Shown here piece by piece: positions 27,201-36,560 of a DNA stretch of 64,000 nucleotides. Position 1 is the stretch's first letter, and each line of letters opens with the position of its first letter. Both the position numbers and the translations under genes were made by a program. The stretch covers positions 372,001-436,000 of the forward strand of contig CAYNAU010000002.1 in assembly GCA_964395715.1 (NCBI GenBank), in the 5' to 3' direction. The DNA comes from Porticoccus sp964395715 (GTDB lineage: Bacteria > Pseudomonadota > Gammaproteobacteria > Pseudomonadales > Porticoccaceae). The notes below the pieces were generated by a model, which was not told where the DNA came from, ran no database searches, and worked only from the letters and a program-made list of their open reading frames with translations.

Positions 27201-27771
27201 CTGTATCAGCCGCCAGGGAGACTGCTCGGTGGATAAAGTTTTCTTCCCCCATTCTTCCTGTACGGGTTAATTCAAGATAAAACCGCCCGGGAAATTCGCG
27301 CTGCCATGCTGACAACAACTGCGTTGCCTGAGCCGTTTTATCACCCAGGAGCGACTGCCCTACATCACTGAATCGCCCCGCGAGCACAATCAGACCCTCG
27401 GCGGCTTCTGTAATCCAGTCACGGCGAATATAGGGTTTACCCTGAATCTGCCCTTCCTGATAGGCACGGGAAATAAGATTGGTCAGGTTGCGATAACCCT
27501 GCTGATCCATCACCAGAAACGTGAGATGGTAGGTAGCGTCATCTGGCAACAGACCTGCCACCTCAAGATCGGCACCACAGATCGGCTTGATACCCGCACC
27601 CTGGGCAGCCTTGTAAAACTTTACCAGACCATAAAAATTACACACATCCGTTAATGCCACCGCCGGCATGGACAACTCACAGATGGTTTTTACCAGCGGT
27701 TTAAGGCGCACAATGCCATCGACCAGTGAATATTCACTGTGTACACGCAGGTGAACAAAAGATGGTTTCAT
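24277..27771 (-). CDS. dnaE: DnaE, replicative DNA polymerase III alpha subunit
   Basis: Catalytic subunit of the replicative polymerase. It has 1164 residues, the normal length. The N-terminal PHP domain begins FVHLRVHSEYSLVDGI. The polymerase active site shows GPGRGSGAGSLVAYAL and PDFDIDFCMDNRDRVI. KSHSAAYALLAYQTAWLK and a C-terminal OB fold (VVGMRVIKTKRGDNMAVMTL) follow. It lies between the wax ester synthase/DGAT gene and accA. Confidence 0.98.
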   Translation of the reverse strand: MKPSFVHLRVHSEYSLVDGIVRLKPLVKTICELSMPAVALTDVCNFYGLVKFYKAAQGAGIKPICGADLEVAGLLPDDATYHLTFLVMDQQGYRNLTNLISRAYQEGQIQGKPYIRRDWITEAAEGLIVLAGRFSDVGQSLLGDKTAQATQLLSAWQREFPGRFYLELTRTGRMGEENFIHRAVSLAADTDCPVVATNDVRFLSTDQFEAHEARVCIGEGRVLDDPRRERRYSDQQYLRSPEEMLELFSDIPEALENSVEIARRCNLDLKLGEYFLPEYPIPEGMTTDSYFEKVSWEGLEERLVTLLDNTSDDYEQQRQAYLDRLRFELDIIIQMGFPGYFLIVMDFIRWAKNNDIPVGPGRGSGAGSLVAYALGITDLDPLEYDLLFERFLNPERVSMPDFDIDFCMDNRDRVIAYVADRYGRDAVSQIITFGTMAAKAVVRDVARVQGKSYGLADKLSKMIPPDIGMTLEKAIGQEEVLKEFLDADEEAQEIWEMALQLEGITRNVGKHAGGVVIAPTTLTDFAPLYCDEAGEGLVTQFDKDDVEQAGLVKFDFLGLRTLTIIDWAVKMVNKRMGEGAEKKIAIEAIPLDDPATYSLMQRAETTAVFQLESRGMKDLIKRVEPSCFEDIVALVALFRPGPLQSGMVDDFINRKHGRAEVAYPDSKFQHQSLKPVLEPTYGVIVYQEQVMQIAQVLAGYTLGGADMLRRAMGKKKPEEMAKQREIFEDGAKKQGVDPELAIKIFDLVEKFAGYGFNKSHSAAYALLAYQTAWLKQHYPAEFMAAVLSADMQNTDKVVTLTEECRSMNLVLLPPDVNRGQFMFTVSPEGEVIYGLGAIKGLGEGPVNSIIAARQSGGTFSDLFDFCARVDAHRVNKRALEALIRSGALDTIGPDGEIGYRRAVMLGAMEEAVKMAEQHSRNADCGMSDLFGSTPQESAPEIGYQSFQRQRSLTAKERLRGEKDTLGLYLTGHPVDEYLDELKHFVGARIVDLKADKKAQLVAGLVVGMRVIKTKRGDNMAVMTLDDRSARIEVAVFADIFREHRDKIEKDALLVVEGQVSEDDYTGGLKMRADSVRSLFEARANYLKSIAIKIHRDKLSGSCLEQMADIMSPYQQGSCPVRILYHTGSARGEIALGEQWSVAPDDDLLHKLRELFGNSGVQLRF

Positions 27772-27840
27772 AGAACTCTACAATGATTAAACGGGGTAAG
27801 AGGCCACTTGTCGCGGCCAGAACACTTATTCCCCCGGGAA

Positions 27841-29364
27841 TTAGCCTGCTTTACGCGGTCTTCCCCGGCTCGCGCCCGGCGTCCGCTTTGCTGTTTTTGG
27901 GATACGAACTTTATGGATCAATTCCCCTTCAATATCTTCACACTGGTTGGCGGCTGCACATTTCAGCTCCGCAAAAGAGCGTTCCCAGCAGGCTTCCATA
28001 AATTCCGGATCAGGAAGTACATCGCGATCAGATTGAAATGACACACTGATACGGCCATTGTAACTGACGGCATTAAACATCAGTGTTAAACCCTCAACCA
28101 GCGGTGCCAGTGCAGACACATAGAGCAACTTGGCACCACGCATGTACAGAGGCATTTGCGGACCGGGAACATTGGTCAGCACGCAGTTGCCTATAGCGGC
28201 CAGTGTTTTTCGCGACAAGTGACTATGGGTAGCAACACCAATACCCAGCGCCAGTGTGAAGGACGGCATATGCTTGGTGATATCCGTCATATCCTTGGCA
28301 CCATGGGCATTTTCCAGCGCCGCACTGGTAGAGGTATCCCACTGAACAGCTTCCAGTCGCTCCAGAGGATCTGCGACCTGACTGTGAATGGGCGGCGTCA
28401 TCACCGCCATGGTCTCGGCATTCGGCTTGCCTTTGGTATCCTGACGAACAGGCACAATTGCCCGCAGGGAATGAAAGGGCAGCTCGTCTTTGTCCTGAAG
28501 GTAGTAGTGAAGAGCACCTCCACACAGCGCCAGCAACACATCGTTGATGGTGGCTCCACTCACCGCATTCTTGATCTGCTTAAGCTCTTCAAAGTCCCAC
28601 TCCACGCCACCAAATACCCGGTGGTGTGACACATGGTCGTGATTGAAGCGGGTCTCAGGCCTGACAACTGTCGCCTCTGGCTCCATATCTCTGTTGCGTG
28701 CTTTTGCCAGCAATCGTTTGCCAATGGAGGGAATGGCATTAATCATGTCAAATCCGGTTTCAAAGCTGTGCTTGTAATTATTCAGTAACGTATTGACGAT
28801 CAAGTCCTTGACCGGCGGTTTTGGTTCTGGCGTCCAGGCCTGCTCACCAATACCCAGATCGGGCTCAGGAGTTTTATCATGAAAGCGACTTGCCAGATCA
28901 ATGACCGCAGCGCCGTCCATTGCACAGTGATGCACCTTGGTAAATACAGCAAAAGAACCCTTGGGCAGCCAGGGGATATTATCGAGCCCCTCGATGACAT
29001 AGGTTTCCCACAAGGGTTTTGACATATCCAGAGGGCGGGAGTGAAGCCTCGACACCAGAATGGAAAACTGACGCCAGTCCCCAGGTTTTGGCAAGGCCAG
29101 GTGGCGAACGTGGTATTCAAGATCAAAATTTTCATCATCGACCCAATAGGGATGGTCAATATCGAAAGGCATCCGCATCAGCTTGGAACGGAAAACATGA
29201 GAAATATGCAGTCTTTCACGAATATGCCCGAGAATGCTTTTAAAGCGGACTTGCTTGCCGGGCGCAGTCGATTGATCGTAGATATAAAGCAGACCTAAAT
29301 GGCCTGGTGTTGAAGGGGTTTCGGCATAGAGGTAGACAGCATCATGGCCATTAAGCTGTTTCAT
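27841..29364 (-). CDS. Wax ester synthase / diacylglycerol acyltransferase (WS/DGAT)
   Basis: Bifunctional acyl-CoA:alcohol/diacylglycerol acyltransferase family, making storage wax esters or triacylglycerol. It has 507 residues from the ATG at 29364 (AAGGA six bases upstream). The catalytic HHxxxDG is HHCAMDG at 145-151. The C-terminal WES domain contains NVPGPQMPLYMRGAKL and GLTLMFNAVSYNGRISVSF. The last nine residues, SRGRPRKAG, form a basic AT-hook-like tail. No other storage-lipid gene is close; it lies between rnhB and dnaE, which in many gammaproteobacteria are neighbours. Acquisition or relocation is inferred from position only. Confidence 0.9.
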   Translation of the reverse strand: MKQLNGHDAVYLYAETPSTPGHLGLLYIYDQSTAPGKQVRFKSILGHIRERLHISHVFRSKLMRMPFDIDHPYWVDDENFDLEYHVRHLALPKPGDWRQFSILVSRLHSRPLDMSKPLWETYVIEGLDNIPWLPKGSFAVFTKVHHCAMDGAAVIDLASRFHDKTPEPDLGIGEQAWTPEPKPPVKDLIVNTLLNNYKHSFETGFDMINAIPSIGKRLLAKARNRDMEPEATVVRPETRFNHDHVSHHRVFGGVEWDFEELKQIKNAVSGATINDVLLALCGGALHYYLQDKDELPFHSLRAIVPVRQDTKGKPNAETMAVMTPPIHSQVADPLERLEAVQWDTSTSAALENAHGAKDMTDITKHMPSFTLALGIGVATHSHLSRKTLAAIGNCVLTNVPGPQMPLYMRGAKLLYVSALAPLVEGLTLMFNAVSYNGRISVSFQSDRDVLPDPEFMEACWERSFAELKCAAANQCEDIEGELIHKVRIPKTAKRTPGASRGRPRKAG

Positions 29365-29581
29365 AAGCATTCCTTCAATGAGCGGAGAGACCTTGCGCTA
29401 CCTGACACTGTCAAATGGCCAAACAGCTTCCCGGTGATATTTAAAATCCCCTCTGCTCGGCCCTGACACATCTCAGATCGGCCTTCTAGAACACCAGGGA
29501 TTTGATATTCCCTAGCATAGCAAACTCTCCCCAAGATGATAGCTATCTGCCGCTATGTAAAGGTGATTCCGGTACTTCCTG

Positions 29582-30184
29582 TTACAGGCATGTATCAGCC
29601 AGCATACTTTTGATCGGCTCGAAGGAACGGCGGTGGATAGAACAGGGACCATGGCGTTCTATTGCCGCCCGGTGCTGCTTGGTGCCATAGCCTTTGTGTG
29701 CCGAAAACCCGTACTCTGGATACAGTTGGTCTAATTGGCACATCTCGCTATCACGACAGACTTTGGCCAGAATAGATGCGGCACTGATTGCCGGGACCAA
29801 AGCATCTCCTTTGATCACGGTTTCACCCGGGTATTGCCATTTCGGCATGCGATTGCCATCAACGGCCACGTATTCCGGGGCAACGGCCAAACCCTCCACA
29901 GCTCTCACCATCGCGATCATGGTGGCCTGCAGGATATTGTGTGTATCAATCTCCTCTACGGTAGCTCTGGCAATATGCCAATAGAGAGCTTTTTCCCTGA
30001 TCTCTTCACTCAGTGCCTGACGACGCATTTCAGAGAGTTTTTTTGAGTCAGCCAAACCACAGATCGGGCGCGACGGATCGAGAATTACAGCTGCTGTCAC
30101 GACATCACCTGCGAGCGGGCCACGGCCAACCTCATCTACGCCCGCCAGAAGCATTCCTTCATAGGACAGAGAGTACGGTTTCAT
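29582..30184 (-). CDS. rnhB: RNase HII
   Basis: Removes ribonucleotides from RNA/DNA hybrids and misincorporated rNMPs. It has 200 residues. The catalytic acidic residues start with GVDEVGRGPLAGDVV (D17, E18); ADSKKLSE and VIKGDALVPAISAASILAKV follow, then HKGYGTKQH. Its ATG overlaps the lpxB stop by four bases (ATGA), indicating coupling at the end of the lpxD-fabZ-lpxA-lpxB-rnhB operon. Confidence 0.96.
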   Translation of the reverse strand: MKPYSLSYEGMLLAGVDEVGRGPLAGDVVTAAVILDPSRPICGLADSKKLSEMRRQALSEEIREKALYWHIARATVEEIDTHNILQATMIAMVRAVEGLAVAPEYVAVDGNRMPKWQYPGETVIKGDALVPAISAASILAKVCRDSEMCQLDQLYPEYGFSAHKGYGTKQHRAAIERHGPCSIHRRSFEPIKSMLADTCL

Positions 30185-31332
30185 GCTCGCGGTGACTCCA
30201 GCAGGTCACTGAGCGCCTGCGCGGCAGCCTCACTTCCTCCGTGACACAGGGACTGATGGAGCTCGGTGAAGCGTTGTTCCAGAAAATCCGCTCGTTGTTG
30301 ATCCTGAAACAGGGACGTGACTTCATCGCTCAACCGCTCAACCGTCGCCTGATCCTGCAACAGTTCCGGCACGAGAGATTCTTTTGCTAACAGATTGGGC
30401 AGAGACACCCAGTCTACTTTAAGCATTCTTGAGATCAGCGCGTACGTCCATTTGCCGATACGATAACTGACCACCATCGGCTTTTTGAACAACATGGCTT
30501 CGAGCGCAGAGGTGCCGGAGGAAAGTAACACCACATCAGCAGCGCACATGGCCATGTGGGATTGGCCATTCAGCAGTTGACAAGGCAGCTCGGGATAATT
30601 CGCCAGAATGTCTCTTAACTGGGCCAGTCGTTCATTACTCGATGCAGGGATCAGTATCTGCAGATCCGGAATCTGTCGCTTGCAAACAGTGGCTGTATCG
30701 AGAAACAGCCTGGCCAGAAACTCCACTTCTGAGGCGCGACTGCCTGGCATCAAGGTCAACACGCTGGCTCCAGCCACGATACCCAGCTGCTTTCTGGCTT
30801 CCTCAATATCCGGTTGCAGTGGTATGTCATCGGCCAAAGGGTGCCCGACACAGGCAACAGGCACACTGTGCTGGCGGTAGAAATCCGCTTCAAACGGAAA
30901 CAGGGTGATCATCAGGTCAACCGCCTGGGCAATTTTTTTTATTCGCCCCTGACGCCAGGCCCAGACCGAGGGACTCACGTAGTGGGCTGTCCTGATCCCC
31001 TGCCTGCGAAGTTTCAACTCCAGCCCCAGATTAAAATCGGGAGAATCAATACCGATCACCAGGGAAAACTTCTGCTTGAGGAAATGTTGATAGAGGGCCC
31101 TGCGTATACCCAGCAATTCAGGCAACCGCTTTAACGGTTCCACCAGCCCCATCACTGACAGGCGATCCATGGGAAACAAGCTGTGGAAACCCTCAGCCAG
31201 CATTTTTGGACCGCCAATCCCTTCAAACAGCGCATCGGGATAGCGTTTGCGCAACGCCTCGATCAATCCGGCACCGAGCTGATCGCCGGATGACTCTCCA
31301 GCGATAATTCCTATGCGGATTGGTTCAGGCAT
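30181..31332 (-). CDS. lpxB: LpxB, lipid A disaccharide synthase
   Basis: GT19 glycosyltransferase joining UDP-diacylglucosamine and lipid X. It has 383 residues, beginning IGIIAGESSGDQLGAGLIEAL. GIDSPDFNLGLELKLRR, HYVSPSVWAWRQGRIKKIA and SSGTSALEAMLFKKPMVVSYR are family motifs. It lies nine bases after lpxA. Confidence 0.97.
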   Translation of the reverse strand: MPEPIRIGIIAGESSGDQLGAGLIEALRKRYPDALFEGIGGPKMLAEGFHSLFPMDRLSVMGLVEPLKRLPELLGIRRALYQHFLKQKFSLVIGIDSPDFNLGLELKLRRQGIRTAHYVSPSVWAWRQGRIKKIAQAVDLMITLFPFEADFYRQHSVPVACVGHPLADDIPLQPDIEEARKQLGIVAGASVLTLMPGSRASEVEFLARLFLDTATVCKRQIPDLQILIPASSNERLAQLRDILANYPELPCQLLNGQSHMAMCAADVVLLSSGTSALEAMLFKKPMVVSYRIGKWTYALISRMLKVDWVSLPNLLAKESLVPELLQDQATVERLSDEVTSLFQDQQRADFLEQRFTELHQSLCHGGSEAAAQALSDLLESPRA

Positions 31333-31341
31333 GTAAAAAGC

Positions 31342-32118
31342 TTAACGCTGTAGACCGCGTTTTGACGTGCGCACGGAATCCACCAGCACTTGAACAACCG
31401 GTTGCTCTGTCGCGATAGCCTGGATACTTTCCATGGCTTCATCCAGAGGTAGACCCTGACGATAGAGCATTTTGTAGGCTTTTTTGATGGCGGCTATCTG
31501 AGCTTTATCAAAGCCGCGACGACGTAGTCCTTCGCTGTTAATTGTCTTGGGAACTGTAGGTGTTCCAGCGGCCATGACATAGGCGGGGATGTCCTGGGTC
31601 AGGTATGCCCCAGCCCCGATAAAACTGTGGGCACCAACAGACACATATTGATGAATCAGCGCGTAGCCGGAAATGATGGCCCAGTCACCGACATGGACAT
31701 GCCCGGCCAGAGAGGCATTATTGACGAGAATACAATTGCTGCCGACATGGCTGTCATGCCCGATGTGGACATAGGCCATCAGCAGGTTGTCACTACCGAC
31801 GAATGTCAGCCCCTGATCCTGAACGGTTCCCCGGTGAATCGTGACACCTTCGCGAATGGTATTGTTATCCCCGATCTCAAGGCGGGTTGGCTCTCCCTTG
31901 TACTTAAGATCGGGCGTATCTTCTCCGATCGTGGAGAACTGGTAGATCCGGTTATTCTTGCCAATATCGGTATATGCCCTGACCACAACATGCGAGTGAA
32001 TGACCGTCCCATCACCGATTTTCACATCCGGTCCAATCAGGGTCCACGGGCCGATAACGACGTCATTACCGATGACAGCGCTGGGATCAATAATTGCTCT
32101 GGGATCGATCTGGGACAT
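31342..32118 (-). CDS. lpxA: LpxA, UDP-GlcNAc O-acyltransferase
   Basis: First step of lipid A synthesis: transfers a hydroxyacyl chain from ACP to UDP-GlcNAc. It has 258 residues, a left-handed beta-helix with hexapeptide repeats throughout the first two thirds (IDPSAVIGNDVVIGPWTLIG). The catalytic His lies in MAYVHIGHDSHVG, and a helical C-terminus contains GLRRRGFDKAQIAAIKKAYK. It follows fabZ by four bases. Confidence 0.97.
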   Translation of the reverse strand: MSQIDPRAIIDPSAVIGNDVVIGPWTLIGPDVKIGDGTVIHSHVVVRAYTDIGKNNRIYQFSTIGEDTPDLKYKGEPTRLEIGDNNTIREGVTIHRGTVQDQGLTFVGSDNLLMAYVHIGHDSHVGSNCILVNNASLAGHVHVGDWAIISGYALIHQYVSVGAHSFIGAGAYLTQDIPAYVMAAGTPTVPKTINSEGLRRRGFDKAQIAAIKKAYKMLYRQGLPLDEAMESIQAIATEQPVVQVLVDSVRTSKRGLQR

Positions 32119-32122
32119 GCAA

Positions 32123-32557
32123 TCAGACAGTTTTCAATGCACAGAGAATGGTCGCTTCGCAGGCCAGCTCGCCCTCAACCGTAGCACGGCACTTGAAGCG
32201 CCAGATGGTTCGTTTGACTGAATCAATTTCCGCTTCAAGCATCAGGCGATCACCTGGAATGACCTGCTTTTTGAACCGAACACCGTCCACGCCTGCAAAC
32301 AAATACAGTGCATTTTCATCAGCAAATTTGTTTTCAGTAACAAAGCCAAGTATACCCGCTGCCTGAGCCATCGCTTCGATAATCATGACGCCAGGAAATA
32401 TAGGTGTATTGGGAAAATGGCCATTAAAAACATCTTCGTTAGAGGTGATGTTTTTGTAGGCAAGAATCCGTTTTCCCTCTTCCAGCTCAACCACCCGGTC
32501 GACCAGTAAAAAAGGGTAACGATGCGGCAAGCGCTGTTTTATTTCATTGATATCCAT
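32123..32557 (-). CDS. fabZ: FabZ, hydroxyacyl-ACP dehydratase
   Basis: Dehydrates beta-hydroxyacyl-ACP in fatty acid elongation, sharing hydroxymyristoyl-ACP with LpxA and LpxD. It has 144 residues. The hot-dog fold carries PHRYPFLLVDRV, with catalytic H48 in GHFPNTPIFPGVMIIEAMAQ and the partner Glu at about 61. It lies between lpxD and lpxA, the standard order. Confidence 0.97.
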   Translation of the reverse strand: MDINEIKQRLPHRYPFLLVDRVVELEEGKRILAYKNITSNEDVFNGHFPNTPIFPGVMIIEAMAQAAGILGFVTENKFADENALYLFAGVDGVRFKKQVIPGDRLMLEAEIDSVKRTIWRFKCRATVEGELACEATILCALKTV

Positions 32558-32594
32558 CAGCTTTTCTCAAATCCCAGCAAAGTTAGAAAACCCG

Positions 32595-33611
32595 TCAAGG
32601 CAGCTTTTTTTCTAATTCCCTGATGCGGTTAGCCAACTGATCCAGTTGGTTAAAACGAACAGCACTTTTTTTCCAGTCCCTGAACTTGCTAAACATGGTA
32701 CCGGACGAATAGGCACCCGGCTCCTTCAGCGATTTTGTGATAACGGCAGCCGCCGTCAAATGAACCCCGTCACAGAGTGTCACGTGTCCGACTGAACCTG
32801 ACCTAGCGGCAAAAATACAATTTTTGCCAACCACGGTGCTACCTGCCACGCCAGCGTAACAGGCCATCGCGGTATTTTCTCCAATCTGGACGTTGTGCGC
32901 GACTTGTACATGATTGTCCAGTATCACACCGTCTTCGATGACGGTGTTACCAAGCGCACCCCTGTCAATGGTCGTGCAGGCACCGATTTCCACATGACTG
33001 CCAATAACGACCGAGCCGAGCTGGTGAATCTTAACCCAGCGACCCTGGTTCGGCGCAAAGCCGAAACCATCAGCTCCGATAACTGCACCGCTGTGTATGG
33101 TCACTGCGTTACCAATCTGCACGGCATGATAAATACTGACATTTGCGGCAATCCGGCAGTCACTGCCGATAACCGTGTCATCACCCACATAGGTGCTGGC
33201 ACCAATGCGTGTATTTGCGCCAACTGAAACGCCTTCTCCGATCACAGCAAAGGGGCCGATGGCAGCACTGGGATCAACCTTGGCGGACAATGCGACCACT
33301 GCCTGAGGATGGACTCCGGCCTCGGGTACCGGGGCATCATCAAACAGCGCCGTGGCCAGTGCATACCCCAGATAGGGGTTAGCCATGATCAGCGCATTTC
33401 CACTGAAACCTTCTGCCGCGTCGGCATCCAGAATGACTGCCGCTGCAGCCGTGCTACTCAGGTATTGCCGGTAGGCGGGGTTAGCGAGAAAGCTTAATTC
33501 CTGAGATGACGCTTCGCGTAGTGTGTTGAGCCCTTCGACGCATACAGCTCCATCGCCGCGGACCTCCGCGCCAACCTTCTCAGCGATTTCTGCCAGTGAA
33601 AAGCCGGGCAC
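32595..33611 (-). CDS. lpxD: LpxD, UDP-3-O-acylglucosamine N-acyltransferase
   Basis: Third lipid A step: N-acylation of UDP-3-O-acyl-GlcN. It has 338 residues with a GTG start at 33611. The N-terminal uridine-binding domain (ELSFLANPAYRQYL) is followed by a hexapeptide beta-helix and the motif GADGFGFAPNQGRWVKIHQLG, with the conserved HNVQIGENTAMA histidine block. It lies 21 bp after skp. Confidence 0.97.
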   Translation of the reverse strand: MPGFSLAEIAEKVGAEVRGDGAVCVEGLNTLREASSQELSFLANPAYRQYLSSTAAAAVILDADAAEGFSGNALIMANPYLGYALATALFDDAPVPEAGVHPQAVVALSAKVDPSAAIGPFAVIGEGVSVGANTRIGASTYVGDDTVIGSDCRIAANVSIYHAVQIGNAVTIHSGAVIGADGFGFAPNQGRWVKIHQLGSVVIGSHVEIGACTTIDRGALGNTVIEDGVILDNHVQVAHNVQIGENTAMACYAGVAGSTVVGKNCIFAARSGSVGHVTLCDGVHLTAAAVITKSLKEPGAYSSGTMFSKFRDWKKSAVRFNQLDQLANRIRELEKKLP

Positions 33612-33632
33612 CGCTATTTACCTGAGTCCGGC

Positions 33633-34163
33633 CTATTGTGTTTTCTTGTTGAGACGATCAGTCAGTTTGGCCGTCACATCAAGGCTGGGAGCCGCAGTGA
33701 CTACAGCCTCAGAGCTCAGCAACAGAACGATACCTTCTTCTTCAATCAGCTCCTGCAGAGCTTCTCCTGCTTTGGGACGAAGCTCCTGAACAATGCTGTT
33801 TTGCAGGGCTTGCTGATCGCCTTGAATTTTACGGGTGATCAGCTCCAGATCTGCACGCAGATATTCCATCTTCTTCTGGGCATCAGCCACCTGCTCTTGT
33901 GACCAGGTCATACCCTGTGTATCCATTTCTTTTTTTAGCGCCTTCATTTCTGACACGGTGGACTCATACTTGCCCTGCAGCGTCGCAAACTCGGACTCGC
34001 CTTTTTTCTGTTTCATTCTGGCCTTGGCAACCTCAGTGCCAAAAATGGCTTTGCCGAAATCCACCACCGCAATATTGCCGCCAGCAGATTGACCCTCTGC
34101 TGCAAATAATGAGGATGTGAAGCCCACAACCACAGCCATTACCAAAATCTTTGCTATACGCAC
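33633..34163 (-). CDS. skp: Skp/OmpH periplasmic chaperone
   Basis: Periplasmic holdase that carries unfolded outer-membrane proteins to the BAM complex. It has 176 residues with a GTG start at 34163 and GGAG upstream. The signal peptide ends near SLFAAEG. A long helical, charged region (about 45-130) forms the tentacle arms, ending in a beta segment with VVTAAPSLDVTAKL. It lies between bamA and lpxD, as in E. coli. Confidence 0.92.
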   Translation of the reverse strand: MRIAKILVMAVVVGFTSSLFAAEGQSAGGNIAVVDFGKAIFGTEVAKARMKQKKGESEFATLQGKYESTVSEMKALKKEMDTQGMTWSQEQVADAQKKMEYLRADLELITRKIQGDQQALQNSIVQELRPKAGEALQELIEEEGIVLLLSSEAVVTAAPSLDVTAKLTDRLNKKTQ

Positions 34164-34194
34164 ACTAGCTCTCCGTTGAAATTAACTGATGATC

Positions 34195-36522
34195 TTAAAA
34201 TGTTTGTCCCAAAGAAAACTGGAACACTTCCTTCTCGTCTTCTCCACCCGGATTTAAGGGGAATGCCAAGCTGGCAGTTATGGGACCAAAACCACTGATC
34301 CAGGTTCCGCCGATCCCCAGAGAGTATCGTAAATCACCAAGATCCGGCTCCTGACAGAAATCGTCATCCTTGTCACCACAATCGGTATCAAACACATTAC
34401 CGGCATCGAGGAAAGCCGCCGCCTGGATACTGCGTTGGTCCTTGATAAATGGCACCGGGAACAGGACTTCCACACTGCCTACGACAAGCATATTGCCCCC
34501 AAAGGGATCATCATCATTGTCAAAGGGGTTGTTGGGGTCCGGCGTTTCACGCGGTCCGAGGGTATTCTTTTTGTAACCGCGCACAGACCCCCAGCCACCA
34601 CCAAAGTAGTTCTTGAAGAACGGCAGACGATCCCCCGAGCCATAGCTATCACCGTAACCCAAGTCAGTACGCATACGCAGCGTAAGACTCTGTGACAATG
34701 GGCGAAAGTACTGACCAGCATAAGACGTTTTGTAGTATTCGAGATCACTGCCAGGAACTGCAAACTCTACAGCTACCCGGTGTGAAATACCCGCCGTACT
34801 CAGCGTGGCACGATTGAGCGTGGAATAGCCCCAGTTAAAACTGGTGGTGAAAGTGGTGAAGTCTTCGCCATTTTCATCAATAAAATCGAGGATTTCCTCT
34901 GAAGGGTAAGATCCCGGTTTCAGCTCTAGCACTTCCAGACCAAGACCAAAGCCGATACTGGAAACTTCAGAAATTGGGTACGAGAAGGTCAGCGCCCCAC
35001 CCATACTATCGGTGCTGTAGTTGGAGACGTTCACCTCTTCATAGTCCGTCTCCCGCATAAACACCGAAAAACCGGCGCCAATACCATCACGAGTGAAATA
35101 GGGGTTACTGGCACTGAAACCATAGTTAGTGGTGTAGGCACTCTGGTTAAGGTTGATGGTGACACTATTACCGGTACCGAGAAAATTTCTCTCGGAAATG
35201 TTGGCACCCAGCACCAGACCGTAGGTCTGGGCAAAACCAACACTGGCACCAATACTCCCCGAAGGTTGCTCCTCGATAGTGTAGATCACGTCAACCTGAT
35301 CATTGGTGCCTGGAACCTGTTGCGTATCTACCTGCACTTCCTTGAAGTAGCCTAGACGGTTAAGGCGCACTTTTGAGTGTTCAATCTTTGCCGTAGAGGC
35401 CGATGCCCCTTCCATCTGGCGCATTTCCCGACGCAATACTTCATCCATGGTTTTGGTGTTGCCACGAAACTCGATACGGCGAACATAGGCGCGCTTGCCG
35501 GGATTGACGAAAAAGGTCACTTTTGCTGTTTTTTCGTCTTCATTGACCTCAGGGATACCCTTGACCTCCGCAAAAGTATAACCCTCATTGCCAAGACGTT
35601 CCTTGATCACTTCGGAGGTATTGGTCATTTCCAGCTGTGAAAATGTCTGTTCTTTTTTCAGGCGGACAAGGCTTCTTATTTCTCCCTCAGAAATCACCAG
35701 ATCACCTGCCAAAGCAATTTCGTCAACGGTATAAACATCGCCCTCATTCACATTGACCGTCACAAACACTGACTGCCGATCAGGGCTGATGGCTACCTGG
35801 GTAGTCTCAATGGAGAATTTCAGGTAACCCCGATTAAGATAAAATGATTCAATACGTTCCAGGTCACCCGAAAGCTTTTCCTTGGAGTACTTGTCATCGT
35901 TAAACACCCAGGACAACAGGTTGGTGGTCTTTAACTCGAAAAGAGAGAGAATTTCATCTGGGTCGAAGGCCCGAACACCCACGACATTGATGTGCCTGAT
36001 GGAGGCGACTTCCCCTTCATCCACCTTAATGTGAACCCCGACGCGATTACGCGGCAGTTCTTCAATATCAGCGGTTACTGTCGCGCCATAGCGACCCTGA
36101 CCTACATACTGACGCTCCAGCTCTCTCGACATACCCTCCAGAACCGCCTGGCGGAAAATCTGCCCTTCGGCCAGGCCATTGTCCCGCAGAGCCTTCAGCA
36201 GATCTTCTTCTGGAATGGCCTTGTTACCCGACAATTTGATCTCTGCCATTGCCGGCCGTTCTTTCACGGTGACAATCAAGATACCACCGTCACGTGAAAT
36301 GCGGATATCATCAAAATAACCCGTACGGAACAGTGCCCGGGTAGTACGTCGCACCGTGTTTTCATCGATCAGGTCTCCCACGCTCAGAGGCATGGCGGCA
36401 AACACAGTACCCGATGAGACCCGTTGAAGACCGTCAATACGAATATCCTCGACCTGAAACACTTCCGCTCGAACAGCTAAAGCGAACAAACAAAGGGAGA
36501 GCAACAGATAAAAGCGTTTCAT
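34195..36522 (-). CDS. bamA: BamA, outer-membrane protein assembly factor
   Basis: Essential Omp85 insertase of the BAM complex. It has 775 residues with a signal peptide ending near VRAEV. Five POTRA domains follow (first VEDIRIDGLQRVSSGTVFAAM), then a 16-strand barrel with the conserved GSVRGYKKNTLGPRE lid-lock segment (VRGF/Y motif). The C-terminus ends FSLGQTF, a typical terminal aromatic signal. Its partner BamC is encoded at 57.8 kb. Confidence 0.97.
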   Translation of the reverse strand: MKRFYLLLSLCLFALAVRAEVFQVEDIRIDGLQRVSSGTVFAAMPLSVGDLIDENTVRRTTRALFRTGYFDDIRISRDGGILIVTVKERPAMAEIKLSGNKAIPEEDLLKALRDNGLAEGQIFRQAVLEGMSRELERQYVGQGRYGATVTADIEELPRNRVGVHIKVDEGEVASIRHINVVGVRAFDPDEILSLFELKTTNLLSWVFNDDKYSKEKLSGDLERIESFYLNRGYLKFSIETTQVAISPDRQSVFVTVNVNEGDVYTVDEIALAGDLVISEGEIRSLVRLKKEQTFSQLEMTNTSEVIKERLGNEGYTFAEVKGIPEVNEDEKTAKVTFFVNPGKRAYVRRIEFRGNTKTMDEVLRREMRQMEGASASTAKIEHSKVRLNRLGYFKEVQVDTQQVPGTNDQVDVIYTIEEQPSGSIGASVGFAQTYGLVLGANISERNFLGTGNSVTINLNQSAYTTNYGFSASNPYFTRDGIGAGFSVFMRETDYEEVNVSNYSTDSMGGALTFSYPISEVSSIGFGLGLEVLELKPGSYPSEEILDFIDENGEDFTTFTTSFNWGYSTLNRATLSTAGISHRVAVEFAVPGSDLEYYKTSYAGQYFRPLSQSLTLRMRTDLGYGDSYGSGDRLPFFKNYFGGGWGSVRGYKKNTLGPRETPDPNNPFDNDDDPFGGNMLVVGSVEVLFPVPFIKDQRSIQAAAFLDAGNVFDTDCGDKDDDFCQEPDLGDLRYSLGIGGTWISGFGPITASLAFPLNPGGEDEKEVFQFSLGQTF

Positions 36523-36560
36523 GAAGACCGGGATTCTCTTGATTCTTGTTCGTTTTACAG

